Numbered from the stretch's first letter, positions 15,180 to 23,822 are shown. The stretch: 64,000 bases of DNA from Paenibacillus foliorum (GCF_013141765.1 NZ_WHOD01000016.1:1-64000), one strand, 5' to 3'. The notes: generated by a model not told the origin, from the letters alone. Numbers and translations: made by a program.

Positions 15180-15949
15180 TTACCATTTATGATTGGTTTG
15201 GCTATGAATTGCCGATTAAGGAACGCTATCAGTTAATAAAAGAAGCCGGATTTGATGGCGTTTTATTATGGTGGAGTGAAGACTTTAATCGGAACGATTA
15301 CCGCAACGGGCCACAAATTGCGCGAGAAGCGGGTCTTTTTATAGAAAATATCCACGCGCCTATCAAAAACCAACACAGCCTTTGGCTTGACAATCTGGAC
15401 GGTGAAGCCATAACCGATTGTTATTTGCAATGTGTTGCAGATTGCGCCGAATTTGAGATTCCAACAATGGTGGTGCACCTGCCCAAAGAAGACAATCCAT
15501 ATAACGCATTGGGACTGGATAGAATCAAGAGAATCACTGAAAAAGCTGAACAGCTTGGTGTCAATGTTGCACTGGAGAATTTACGGAATCTTACCAATTT
15601 GGCATATGTGCTGGAGCAAGTGGATTCCCTGTGTATCGGATTCTGTTATGACTGCGGACATCACTACCGCTACTATCCAGGCGTTGATTTATTATCCATG
15701 TACGGTTCCCGGGTGATGGCACTACATTTACATGATAATAACGGAAGTCATGCCCAACACGGGTTACCCTTTGACGGCACGATTGATTGGTCTACAACCA
15801 TGAAAAAAATTGCGGAAACGGATTATTCAGGCGCGACTGCAATAGAGGCGATGAATTGGGATTATGAGGATTTATCGGCTAAAGAGTTTTTACATAAAGC
15901 ATTTGAACGAGCAAAAAGGCTGGAAGCATTACGCAACGGGACACAATAG
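15176..15949 (+). CDS. Sugar phosphate isomerase/epimerase-like TIM-barrel protein
   Basis: A xylose-isomerase-like TIM barrel (AP endonuclease 2 superfamily), 257 residues. Metal-site segments are visible: IENIHAPI, VVHLPKE, VNVALENLRN with the Glu ligand, CYDCGHHYRY with Asp and His, VMALHLHDNNG, and GATAIEAMNW with the last Glu. All expected metal ligands seem present, so it should be active as an isomerase, epimerase or related sugar/polyol enzyme. The start overlaps the preceding short frame. Repeat copies 7 and 9 flank it. Confidence 0.85.
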   Translation: MITIYDWFGYELPIKERYQLIKEAGFDGVLLWWSEDFNRNDYRNGPQIAREAGLFIENIHAPIKNQHSLWLDNLDGEAITDCYLQCVADCAEFEIPTMVVHLPKEDNPYNALGLDRIKRITEKAEQLGVNVALENLRNLTNLAYVLEQVDSLCIGFCYDCGHHYRYYPGVDLLSMYGSRVMALHLHDNNGSHAQHGLPFDGTIDWSTTMKKIAETDYSGATAIEAMNWDYEDLSAKEFLHKAFERAKRLEALRNGTQ

Positions 15950-15951
15950 GC

Positions 15952-16009
15952 AGGAGCTGGATATAAGACGCTCCTTTTTGATTTCATTGAAGTAACTGGC
16001 AGGATTATA
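15952..16009. repeat. Composite repeat copy 9 (hairpin plus right block)
   Basis: The hairpin AGGAGC (15952-15957) with GCTCCT (15970-15975) and a T run lies right after the stop codon. The right block AGTAACTGGCAGGATTATA (15991-16009) follows. The left block is not recognisable. Confidence 0.65.
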
Positions 16010-16142
16010 AAAGAACTATACATTGATAGTACAATTTGTGCCTGTTACATTTACTACAGTTAGATTTTAATACGGATACCTTCACCAAATAAAACGCAGA
16101 TACACAAGAACTTAAAAGTAATGAAGTGAAAAGGAGGGCAAG

Positions 16143-16682
16143 ATGAAAAAAGATAATACACCTTTGATTGAAACAGAGAGATTGATTTTAAGAAGATTCA
16201 CTGACGACGATGTTGCAGAGATGTTCCTTATTTACAGCGACGAGGAAGTTAATGAGTTTTTGCCTTGGTTTCCCTTCCAGTCGGTTGAGGAAACGCGAGA
16301 ATATCTCCACAACAATATTTTTGCTGATTACGCAAAGGATATTGCCTATCGCTATGCCGTGGTATATAAACAGTCAAACCAAGTGATCGGATATGTCTCG
16401 CTCGGGGGATTTGACGAAAGAACCGCCAGTGGTGAATTGGGTTATGGCTTACGAAAGCAGTTTTGGGGGCAAGGTATCATCCCCGAGGCTTCCAAAGCGG
16501 TACTGGAAAAACTAAAAGAAAACGGATTTCATTTCGTCACGGCAACGCACGATGTTAACAACCCGAAAAGCGAAAAAGTAATGCAAAAATTGGGGATGAC
16601 TTATCGATCATCCTATGACGAGATGTGGCAACCGAAAAATTTCAAAGTGACATTCAAACTTTACAGAATGGATTTTCAATAA
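16143..16682 (+). CDS. GNAT-family acetyltransferase, RimJ/RimL type
   Basis: A 179-residue acetyltransferase opening with the RimJ/RimL-type phrase IETERLILRRFTDDD. The acetyl-CoA-binding stretch reads LGYGLRKQFWGQGIIPEAS, with the usual W-G-x-G-x-x-E-A pattern. It closes with HDVNNPKSEKVMQKLGM. AAAAGGAGG precedes the ATG. Such enzymes acetylate protein N-termini, amino acids or drugs; the target is unknown. A composite-repeat right block lies about 130 bp upstream and a left block 16 bp after the stop. Confidence 0.88.
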   Translation: MKKDNTPLIETERLILRRFTDDDVAEMFLIYSDEEVNEFLPWFPFQSVEETREYLHNNIFADYAKDIAYRYAVVYKQSNQVIGYVSLGGFDERTASGELGYGLRKQFWGQGIIPEASKAVLEKLKENGFHFVTATHDVNNPKSEKVMQKLGMTYRSSYDEMWQPKNFKVTFKLYRMDFQ

Positions 16683-16697
16683 GAACATTCGTTCAAT

Positions 16698-16722
16698 TAA
16701 CGGTAAACGAGAGTTCAATAAG
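16698..16722. repeat. Composite repeat copy 10, left block
   Basis: TTAACGGTAAACGAGAGTTC and the following AATAA match the left-block pattern, 16 bp after the GNAT stop. No right block was found before the SLH pseudogene. Confidence 0.6.
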
Positions 16723-16895
16723 AACATGAGAAGGCAGTTAGAGATACGATCAGGTGAACGCGCATGGTTTGCGAAGCTAGATGCACTATCTTATGAGTGG
16801 ATAGCTCCTGCCGTATGAAGAAGGAGACGTAAGCTCAGTATAAGTGTTTATAACGACATTCGTATTTTTACACTGCTTATCAGATGCGCCCTTAT

Positions 16896-17458
16896 ATAGG
16901 TATAGAATTTATGTATCCGATCATTGGTCAGCCGAAAGTATACATGTGTTCTCGAAGCTTGGGGTCGTTAAAGGTTACTAGGATGGCACATTTATGCCGG
17001 ATGCTCCTATTACTCGCGGCGAGTTTGCTGCTATCGTTGCCAAAACCTTCAATATCGGTACTGGCGAATTGAAGGCTGCCCAGTTTAGTGATATCAACGA
17101 GAGCTGGGCTAAAGAAGCGATCTTGGCACTTGCATCAAATGGTATCATCAACGGATATGAAGATGGCACATTCTACCCTGAAGCTAACATCACCCGTGTA
17201 GAAATGATCGCCATTATCGTCAGAATCATTAACCTGACTACAGTTCAAGGAACAAGCAGCGCTGCGTTTACCGATATCGGAAATTAATGGAATAATGACC
17301 AGATCGAAGCAGCAACAAAGGCCGGCATTATTAACGGTGCGGGTGGAGGTTCTTTTGCTCCGGACAAAAACTCGACTCGTGCCGAAGCATTGACCGTATT
17401 GCTTCGCTCCTGAAAAATTAACCCTGAAATTGGTTCTTTGATTGATTCGTTGAAATAG
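16896..17458 (+). pseudogene. S-layer homology (SLH) domain tail with three nonsense codons
   Basis: Two complete SLH modules and parts of a third are readable in one uninterrupted phase: GVVKGY-stop-DGTFMPDAPITRGEFAA, then NGIINGYEDGTFYPEANITR, then AGIINGAGGGSFAPDKNSTR. Stops fall at TAG 16979, TAA 17285 and TGA 17411, all without any frameshift. SLH domains tether surface proteins to cell wall polysaccharide. Only this C-terminal anchor remains; the enzyme or surface domain that preceded it is missing, and no start codon or ribosome site is seen. A strong terminator follows. Confidence 0.75.
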
Positions 17459-17467
17459 AAACAAAAC

Positions 17468-17506
17468 AAAAAAGGTGTTGGGGTATTTCACCCCGACACC
17501 TTTTTT
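17468..17506. terminator. Strong terminator of the SLH gene
   Basis: Seventeen-bp arms (17468-17484 and 17490-17506) with a five-base loop and flanking A6/T6 tracts. The group II intron fragment begins two bases after the T tract. Confidence 0.85.
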
Positions 17507-17508
17507 AA

Positions 17509-18083
17509 GTACGCCCAGCATGGACGTCAACTCTAGGGTGAAAGTCCCGAACGGGGGCTGGCGAGCGTCTACTGTAGCCATGAGCAAGGGTGTCCATCGT
17601 GAGATGGAATCTGAAGGAAGCAGGAGGCTAACTTCCGGTCCGAGGAACACGAACATCATCAGGCACAAGGAACGGAATGAGCTTTGCAAGACAAAGCGAA
17701 GTCCAATACACTACACGGACATTCAAGTGTAAATAGTGCGGGTAGATGGAAGGAAGGTGAGTCGTCTTACCATGGGAGGTCTCATGGACGTGAAGAGATG
17801 ACTTTCGAATCACGGTTGAAACAAGATTTATCATGAGAAGTCAGCATACGCCGTAGTACCTCATGTTGTCGACGAGAAGAGGGAAGGGCCGAACCTTAGG
17901 AGGTGTGGGTCAATGAAAGGTACCGAAACAGGAGCCAAGTCCAGCCAACTTCGAAGAGAAGGCTCGACGCAGAACGTACATGCGGAACATGGAGAATATG
18001 CGGGAGTGCACAATCTGCATGGATACTTGCAGAGATAACATGAACGAAGCGCTCAAGCGGGTCAAAGCAAACAAAGCTAAACA
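17509..18083 (+). mobile_element. Group II intron, 5' part (domains I-IV) with truncated reverse transcriptase start
   Basis: It begins GTACGCCCAGCATGG, matching the 5' boundary of bacterial group II introns, and continues with GGGTGAAAGTCCCGAA. A reading frame for the intron-encoded protein starts at ATG 17913. It later reads NMNEALKRVKANKA in a shifted frame, the conserved opening of the reverse transcriptase, and then stops matching. Most of the RT/maturase and the intron's 3' domains are missing here. The insertion point directly after a terminator hairpin is the preference of group IIC introns. A matching-orientation 3' end lies at 21985. Confidence 0.75.
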
Positions 18084-18090
18084 TCTATTT

Positions 18091-18138
18091 AATAAATGGC
18101 TATTGTCACTCAGGTGACTGTAGCCTTTATTTATTAAG
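18091..18138 (+). terminator. Hairpin terminator
   Basis: AATAAATGGCTA (18091-18102) faces TAGCCTTTATTTATT, with an inner GTCAC/GTGAC stem. It lies immediately after the truncated intron. Confidence 0.7.
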
Positions 18139-18209
18139 TGGGATAATATTATGGCGCAGGTCTTACGGAACTTTTCAATATTTAACACTTTAACAAAGGA
18201 GGATACAAA

Positions 18210-18577
18210 GTGCACGAAGATTTTATGGAAAACTTTCAAACAAACACACCCATCTCAAAAAGGGATATTGAAGACGTAGAAACAATGCTTCGGATTAAAT
18301 TTCCTGTTGATTATGTTGAATTTAGATTACAGACAAATGGTGGAGAAGGTACGATTGGTGAAAGTGGTTATTTAAGGTTGTGGAAGATAGGTGAGATAGT
18401 TCAGGGTAACGTGGAATATTCGGTTCATGAATTTGCACCCGGTTTAATTATAATAGGTTCAGATGTCGGCGGAGCTGCATACTGACACTGAGCCAAGGAT
18501 CATATATCCCTTAAAATGTTTTAAACCCCAATAATAGGATGTTCTATTTTTCTTCACGAATACAACATAAGTACTAG
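18210..18577 (+). pseudogene. SMI1/KNR4-family (immunity-like) protein, frameshifted
   Basis: The first 91 codons read as an SMI1/KNR4 domain, with ISKRDIEDVETMLRIKFPVD and a late GLIIIGSDVGGAAY. That family includes immunity proteins against contact-dependent and polymorphic toxins. After TGA 18483 the sequence continues in a shifted frame as DTEPRIIYPLKCFKP, then in a third frame as NNRMFYFSSRIQHKY to a TAG at 18575. So at least two indels have hit the C-terminal third. The ribosome site AAAGGAGG is intact. No toxin gene is adjacent. Confidence 0.6.
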
Positions 18578-18647
18578 CTCTATACAAACAAGAAGCACCA
18601 GTTAAGTGCCCAGTGCTTCTTGATAAATTCATTCGATTTTTAATATT

Positions 18648-18680
18648 AAGCGCGGTGAACCGTACCATAAGTAACGGCAA
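18648..18680. repeat. Degenerate composite-repeat block 11
   Basis: AAGCGCGGTGAACCGTACC followed by AAGTAACGGCAAG resembles left and right blocks run together. Related pieces lie at 19844-19860 and 23612-23640. Confidence 0.4.
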
Positions 18681-18722
18681 GTTTTTTCCTAAAAAGGTTT
18701 TTTTACAACATCATTCCTCTCC

Positions 18723-19721
18723 CTACTGATTTACCCATTCATCTAATAAATCCATTGCCTTTAATCGGAGAGGCCATGTTTGCTCCATAATATCTAACAT
18801 GATGCGGCTTCTCGGGCTTTTAGGGAACCGAGCGGTAAACCAAGCTTCTCGAGGTAACCGATACAAGGAAGAAATCATTTTACGTTCGGTCCGGTCTAAA
18901 GGACGGAGTTCTTCGTACCCGTTTAACAACGAATGAATGAGGACGGGATTAAAGCGAGTCGTGTTCATGAGGGCTGTTGCTAAGTCAACATAAATCGATC
19001 CTAACTTAATGCGATCCCAATCAATAATGAAAAGCTGTCCGTCATCGGCAATAATGACATTCAGTGAAGTAATATCGCAGTGTATCAATGCGGGACGAAT
19101 CATTTCCTTCACAAAAAGGTCTACAAGCTCCGGGCTCATTAATTCGGTCCAGGACCGATCAGAAAACTGGTTACAGGATTCTCCGAACCTTTTATACCAT
19201 CTGCGGGTCCATTTATTCGTTTGGTTTGCTTTTGCCATACGTCTGCGAAAGAGACGATCATGGTTCTGCCATAATCGAATATGATCATAAAAGGGACCTT
19301 TAAGGGGGAAGGAACGACTGGATGTTGTATGCAAGGAGGCAAGAGCTCGTCCAAGCTTTTCGAAATCCTCTTGATTATCCATGCTTCTCCCATTTATCCA
19401 TGTGGTTACATAGAAGGGTCTTCCTTGGTTTAAAGTCCATAATTTCCCTGAATTGCTAGCAAGCCATTTAGGCATGGAATTGAAACCATTATTCATCAAA
19501 TGCTGTATATAGTCTGCAGCTGTTTTTATTTGATCAATTGTACCTGTGTGGAGTAAATTACTCCGGAAGAAGGGCTTCATCGCATAGGTTCCGCTTTCCG
19601 TCCGTACTCGGACGATGGCGTTCTTTCGATAAAGAGACGCGATCGAGTCTGAACGCAACGGAATTAGGTCGAAGCGGCGGACAATTTTGCGTATTCGGCT
19701 TTTGGTATAGGCATTTACCAT
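18723..19721 (-). CDS. CotS-type spore-coat kinase-like protein
   Basis: A protein-kinase-like (APH/choline kinase fold) protein of 332 residues, resembling the CotS/YsxE/YutH spore-coat family. The N-lobe has the nucleotide lysine context GTYAMKPFF. The catalytic loop reads PALIHCDITSLNVII, with HxD and Asn, and the metal motif is FIIDWDRIK. Start ATG 19721 is chosen because AAGGAGGTG lies 8 bp upstream. The preceding in-frame TTG (19742) is too close. Opposite orientation to its neighbours and no close repeat blocks suggest it belongs to the older backbone, not the mobile units. Confidence 0.85.
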   Translation of the reverse strand: MVNAYTKSRIRKIVRRFDLIPLRSDSIASLYRKNAIVRVRTESGTYAMKPFFRSNLLHTGTIDQIKTAADYIQHLMNNGFNSMPKWLASNSGKLWTLNQGRPFYVTTWINGRSMDNQEDFEKLGRALASLHTTSSRSFPLKGPFYDHIRLWQNHDRLFRRRMAKANQTNKWTRRWYKRFGESCNQFSDRSWTELMSPELVDLFVKEMIRPALIHCDITSLNVIIADDGQLFIIDWDRIKLGSIYVDLATALMNTTRFNPVLIHSLLNGYEELRPLDRTERKMISSLYRLPREAWFTARFPKSPRSRIMLDIMEQTWPLRLKAMDLLDEWVNQ

Positions 19722-19742
19722 GGGCAACATCACCTCCTTCAA

Positions 19743-19927
19743 AAGAAAATGTGGAGAATACTGCTATTGGCTAGGTTATTCATAGAGGAGGGAGCGTGTA
19801 TGGCCTAGCGCCTAATAAACCATTAAAAATTTGCCGAAGCATCAAGCGCGGTGAACGTTATTACAAATGACGCAAATAGGGAAAAGGAAAAGAGACGGCT
19901 TTCGAACATTTTATTAATACATGTATT
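19743..19927. other. Intergenic, with a degenerate repeat block
   Basis: This holds the promoter of the CotS-like gene (minus) and, at 19844-19860, AAGCGCGGTGAACGTTA, similar to 18648 and 23612. I see no gene. Confidence 0.35.
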
Positions 19928-20267
19928 ATAAATAAATATACTCTCGATCGTTTTGATCCAAACGATATAATGACAGACGAAGGTGAAAAAGGATTAGATG
20001 GTGTTTCCATTATAATAAATGATAAATTAGTTGTGACAAGGGACGATGTAATTAGCATTATCGAGGAATTATGAAGTCTATTATGCTGCTGCATATTTTA
20101 ATTATTACTTAGATACGAATATTAAAATTGGAACTATTTCAAACCAGTATAAGAAATATAAATATCATTTAATGTGTGCAATTAGGGGGTTACATGTTGG
20201 TACTCAAGTCTATTTTGGTCAAGCTCGAAAACAGAGAAAAGAGTTTGAGGGGCACTATTCTCATTAG
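19928..20267 (+). pseudogene. C-terminal fragment of an unidentified protein
   Basis: From 19928 a frame without a start reads DRFDPNDIMTDEGEKGLDGV and ends at TGA 20072. One base on, another frame continues EVYYAAAYFNYYLDTNIKIG and then YKKYKYHLMCAIRGL, up to TAG 20265. The amino acid composition looks like real coding sequence broken by a frameshift, with the 5' end lost. The family was not identified. Confidence 0.4.
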
Positions 20268-20651
20268 CAAAAGAAGGAAGAATCATGGAATAATGTTTGA
20301 AAATTGCTATTATGTGCCTGGATGAGACACTTAAGATATGTTCTCATGTTCCAGTGGATGAACAACATAGAAGTAAAGAAGTTGCATCGTATACAAAAGC
20401 CACGAATAGTTCGGAATTCTTAAAAAAAAAGGACGTAGTACATTGCACAGTAACATCAGTTAACCATTCATTTATCAATGCTACTGAAAAAAAACCATCC
20501 TAGTACAGAATAACAGCGTTTTTTTCGTTTTGGAGATATTAATTTGCCTTATTTCATGAGCATGTCACGGTACCCCTAAAAAAACAGGATCATAGAATGG
20601 AATAAGTATTCAAATTATGACCATTTTCACACGTATCTCTATGTATTGATG
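20268..20651. other. Gene-poor stretch
   Basis: A 68-codon open frame (20297-20503) begins with TTG but has no ribosome site and no recognisable family, so I do not call it a gene. No hairpin or promoter is evident. Confidence 0.3.
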
Positions 20652-21266
20652 TTACTCAATCGTGATGTCGTACTCCATTGTCTTGGCTGTTGTTTGAGCA
20701 ATTTCCGAACCTAGTAGTTGTTTAACAACGTGGAATGCCATATTGATTCCGGCGGAAATCCCACCCGATGTCACAATATTCCCTTCATCAACGAACTTGA
20801 CATTCCTCTTTACAGTGACAGCCGGAAACTCTTTCTCGAGTCTATCATAGCTGGCCCAATGAGTCGTTGCCATCTTTCCGTTTAGAAGACCTGCCTTCGC
20901 CAACAGAAGAGCACCTGTACAAACGGATGTCATCAGTTTAACATTACCCATACGCTGCGAAATCCATTGAATGACTTTCTCGTTGTAAATCTCCTTCTCT
21001 CTGGCACCAAGTCCGCCAGGAATCACCAAAATATCAAAATGTGGTGCATTGTCGAAACTGTAATCTGGCTGCACTTTCAATCCATTATAAGCCTGTACCA
21101 ATTCTCCCGTCTCCGAAACTAGTTTTACGAGAAACGGATTGAATTCCGGAGTATCCACATGTTGGTCCGGATATGTAGTAACGGAAAACACTTCGAAGGG
21201 ACCAGCAAAATCAAGCACCTCAACATCGTTGAAGAGAAATATACCTACACTCCACTTCTTTTTCAT
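20652..21266 (-). CDS. DJ-1/PfpI-family protein (isonitrile hydratase-like)
   Basis: A 204-residue flavodoxin-like fold protein of the DJ-1/PfpI superfamily. The nucleophile elbow reads LMTSVCTGALLLAKAGLLNG, with the conserved Cys and the GALLLAxAGLL helix seen in isonitrile hydratases and AraC-type GATase domains. The motif GGLGAREK and the Asp/Glu region near the start also fit. Its ATG overlaps by one base the TAA of a fragment upstream on the same strand. It is divergent from a broken HxlR regulator, which may once have controlled it. The substrate is unknown. Confidence 0.85.
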   Translation of the reverse strand: MKKKWSVGIFLFNDVEVLDFAGPFEVFSVTTYPDQHVDTPEFNPFLVKLVSETGELVQAYNGLKVQPDYSFDNAPHFDILVIPGGLGAREKEIYNEKVIQWISQRMGNVKLMTSVCTGALLLAKAGLLNGKMATTHWASYDRLEKEFPAVTVKRNVKFVDEGNIVTSGGISAGINMAFHVVKQLLGSEIAQTTAKTMEYDITIE

Positions 21267-21440
21267 TATGTTTCACACTCCCGTTTTATTTTCATTTTAG
21301 TATACAACGCCCCTATGTCGGAATCAATTTCCTCAGACATTTCCGCTGCATCGTTTTCAAGTTCATCTATATTATCCGCTAATTTAATTACGTTAACTAC
21401 TGTCACACCCCAGGAAGCCCCCAGTAGTTTCAAAAAATGA
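21266..21440 (-). pseudogene. C-terminal fragment of an unidentified helical protein
   Basis: About 57 codons, ending VIKLADNIDELENDAAEMSE and then EIDSDIGALYTKMKIKRECE, directly before the DJ-1/PfpI start with a TAATG overlap. The even helical pattern looks coding. On its 5' side the frame runs into the HxlR pseudogene on the other strand, so the upstream portion appears lost by rearrangement. The family is unknown. Confidence 0.4.
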
Positions 21441-21443
21441 ACT

Positions 21444-21797
21444 ATGGAGGAAACGTCTATATTGGATCGCTCTTGTATCGAAGACCATTGATCCCTTGCT
21501 GGAAATCTTGGACGGTAAGTGCCTCCTCTTCTGTTAGAGTTGTTTGTCGGAACCAAGCGATTTGGAGAGCTGCGGAGAAGACTACACCCTATTAGCCCAA
21601 AGACGTTAACAGATCGACTGCGGGTGCTAGAGGAGAAGGGGATTATTACTCGTACGCTGTACCCCGGTGTGCCCCTGCACGTCAAATATGAGCTAACTAA
21701 GCGTGGGTGGAATTTGCTGTCTATTTTTGCAGCTATGTGGGTATGGGTTCATGAAAATGGCTTAAGTGCCGAACGTGGGGCGGAAGATATGGCATAG
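21444..21797 (+). pseudogene. HxlR-family regulator with two frameshifts
   Basis: The HxlR winged helix is readable in three pieces: MEETSILDRSCIED from ATG 21444, then TIDPLLEILDGK in a second frame, then PPLLLELFVGTKRFGELRRR through LTDRLRVLEEKGIITRTLYP in a third. The second break is next to GGTAAGTG, where one G of the expected Trp codon is missing. HxlR proteins usually repress a neighbouring divergent gene and sense aldehydes or electrophiles. The loss may leave the PfpI gene unregulated. Confidence 0.7.
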
Positions 21798-21799
21798 GT

Positions 21800-21977
21800 G
21801 GCAGCCTGTTTACAATATGGATTTAGCAAATTGGGTTTTCATGATGTGTATAGTTTTACAGCCGATTTTAATAAGCCTTCGAAAAAAGTAATGATGAAAA
21901 TCGGTATGAGTTTTATTAAAATGTTCAGTCACCCTAAATTCACAGCCAAACAACATGGATTAAAAACACTTTTGTAA
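21800..21977 (+). pseudogene. C-terminal fragment of a GNAT acetyltransferase
   Basis: The frame after the HxlR stop reads LQYGFSKLGFHDVYSFTADF and NKPSKKVMMKIGM, the last third of a RimJ/RimL-type GNAT (the N-K-P-S then K-I-G-M pattern). The acetyl-CoA-binding half is missing. It ends at TAA 21975, next to the group II intron 3' end. Confidence 0.6.
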
Positions 21978-21984
21978 TCTACAT

Positions 21985-22075
21985 GCGCACGAAGTAAGAA
22001 CATTGGAAAGCCGTATGAGGGAAAACCTCACGTACGGTTTGATGAGGAGGGGCTGAAATAATACTCAGCCTTTCA
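21985..22075 (+). mobile_element. Group II intron 3' end (domains V and VI)
   Basis: Domain V is recognisable as AAGCCGTATGAGG, a GAAA-type loop, then CCTCACGTACGGTTT. Domain VI follows as a short stem with GGCTGA...TCAGCC. It lies in the same orientation as the 5' intron part at 17509, 3.9 kb upstream. The two may be halves of one intron separated by later rearrangement, or two independent truncated copies. Confidence 0.65.
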
Positions 22076-22094
22076 CTCTAGTTTTTGTATTGCT

Positions 22095-22604
22095 TTAGTT
22101 TGAATTTTTATTCTTAAAATAGTTTTGGCTATCAGTTCGTACTTTCTCAGGTAAAACACGATCCAGCTCCTTATTTAACCAAGCAAGAGTTTTATTACGT
22201 AGAACCTTGCGCATATGCTCTTCTGCTTCAAGCATTGTCAAGTTAATCGTACATAAAGGATTGCTCTGAGTACATGAAGTACATTCTTCATTATCTCTAT
22301 ACATTAAGTTAGTTTTTAATATGTTTTTACATTGAAAAATAGTTTTTTTTCCTTCAACCGCTTCAATTACATCCCAAAACGAAATTTCCTCAGGGATCTT
22401 AGCTAATTTATATCCTCCCTTTACACCAGGTGTAGAACTCACAATACCAGCCTTAGACAATTTACCGAGAACTTTCGAGAGATACGTTTCTGAAAGCCCT
22501 TGAAATTCTGAAAGATCCTTTATTCCTATGCTCTCCTCTTCAGGTATGTCTATTAAATAGACAAGGCTATGCAAAGCATATTCAACCATAACACTATACT
22601 GCAT
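22095..22604 (-). CDS. Rrf2-family transcriptional regulator
   Basis: A winged-helix Rrf2 regulator of about 169 residues. The helix-turn-helix reads LSEFQGLSETYLSKVLGKL and the wing STPGVKGGYKLAK. Three cysteines in EECTSCTQSNPLC plus FQCKN could bind an Fe-S cluster or sense thiol stress, as in IscR/NsrR. ATG 22604 is chosen because AGGTGA lies 8-9 bp upstream; the longer frame begins at GTG 22616. It is divergent from an azoreductase gene, whose promoter carries three direct repeats likely to be its operators. Confidence 0.87.
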   Translation of the reverse strand: MQYSVMVEYALHSLVYLIDIPEEESIGIKDLSEFQGLSETYLSKVLGKLSKAGIVSSTPGVKGGYKLAKIPEEISFWDVIEAVEGKKTIFQCKNILKTNLMYRDNEECTSCTQSNPLCTINLTMLEAEEHMRKVLRNKTLAWLNKELDRVLPEKVRTDSQNYFKNKNSN

Positions 22605-22742
22605 ATATAAAATCACCTACTTTCATGTTAATAGGCTTATCAAATACATAGTATAGCATCAATTTCATTTTGTAAATTTACATAATTACAACGCTGTATA
22701 AATTGACATACAATTGGGAAAGTCGTATTATAGACTATATCA

Positions 22743-22785
22743 ATCGATGATTAATATTATCGACGATTATTATGATCGACAATAA
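22743..22785 (+). promoter_or_regulatory. Three direct repeats in the azoreductase promoter
   Basis: ATCGATGATTA (22743), ATCGACGATTA (22759) and ATCGACAATAA (22775) repeat with an exact 16-bp period, 35 bp before the azoreductase start. The probable binding protein is the divergent Rrf2 regulator (inference). Confidence 0.55.
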
Positions 22786-22820
22786 ACTAAATGAACTTTC
22801 AATTTTAGGAGGAAATTTCC

Positions 22821-23462
22821 ATGAGTAAACTACTTATCATCAATGCACATCCAGAATTTGATTCTCAAACCTCAGCAAGTCTAGATGTATTTAGTTACTT
22901 TTTGAAAGTATACAAAGAGAAGCATCCAAATGACGAAGTTATTGAACAAATTAATCTATACGACGATGAAGTACCCATATTAGATAAAACTGTTTTTATA
23001 GCATGGGCGAAACAAGGAAAAGGTGAAGAATTAACAAGTCAAGAAAAAGACGTTACAGACCGCATGAATGAGATATTAAAACAATTCAAAAGTGCGAATA
23101 AGTATGTAATTGTTTATCCATTGCATAACTTTAATATCCCATCAAAACTAAAGGATTATATGGATAATATTATGATTGCAAGGGAAACGTTTAAATATAC
23201 CGATACTGGATCTGTCGGTCTTCTAAAAGATGGAAGAAGTATGGTTGTAATTCAAGCTAGTGGTTCAATCTACACCAATGATGACTGGTATACCGAAGTG
23301 GAATACTCACATAAATATTTGAAGTCCATGTTTAATTTCTTTGGTATCGAAGATTTCGAAACAATTCGAGTTCAAGGAACAGTTATTCTGGACAGAGATG
23401 AAGTATTAAAAAAAGGATATAAAGAAGCTGAAGAGCAGGCTTTAAAATTAGCAGCGATATAG
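22821..23462 (+). CDS. azoR: FMN-dependent NADH-azoreductase / quinone reductase
   Basis: A flavodoxin-like reductase of 213 residues that uses NAD(P)H and FMN to reduce azo compounds and quinones, protecting against thiol-reactive quinones. Start MSKLLIINAHPEFDSQTSAS gives the phosphate-binding loop. VIVYPLHNFNIPSKLKDYMDN is the typical AzoR flavin-site segment. AGGAGG precedes the ATG. It is divergent from the Rrf2 regulator and flanked downstream by composite repeat copy 12. The symbol is by family resemblance. Confidence 0.87.
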   Translation: MSKLLIINAHPEFDSQTSASLDVFSYFLKVYKEKHPNDEVIEQINLYDDEVPILDKTVFIAWAKQGKGEELTSQEKDVTDRMNEILKQFKSANKYVIVYPLHNFNIPSKLKDYMDNIMIARETFKYTDTGSVGLLKDGRSMVVIQASGSIYTNDDWYTEVEYSHKYLKSMFNFFGIEDFETIRVQGTVILDRDEVLKKGYKEAEEQALKLAAI

Positions 23463-23542
23463 GAAATAACAAATATTTTGTCAGTACTCTATATGATTGG
23501 CTGTTTTAGTTTTAGCCAATATAAATAGAAAGAAGTATGATC

Positions 23543-23604
23543 ACAGAACGATAGTTCAAACAACCGCTACGGGCAGCTGCTGAAGTAACGGGCAAGATAG
23601 TTTA
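23543..23604. repeat. Composite repeat copy 12
   Basis: The left block is ACAGAACGATAGTTCAAA (23543-23560). A short stem CAGC/GCTG follows. The right block is GTAACGGGCAAGATAGTTTA (23585-23604). A degenerate block (23612-23640) comes after it. Confidence 0.7.
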
Positions 23605-23822
23605 AGATCATGCGTGGTGAACCGTACCACAAGTAGTGGTAAAGCAGAAAATATTGATAAAGGTTGAAGCGGCATTGATAAATTTGCTTTTGGGGGATTA
23701 AACGTAGATAAAGCCTAAAACCTCTTGTATAATGAAACTATCTTCAAAAATGAAGGGACTGAACTATGCGTAGATGTCAATATTTTCAACCTAACTATTA
23801 AAATATAATGGAGGTAAAAGTA

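Noticed and set aside
20297..20503. 68-codon plus-strand open frame
   Set aside because: No ribosome site, TTG start only, no recognisable family, and it lies in a region of debris.
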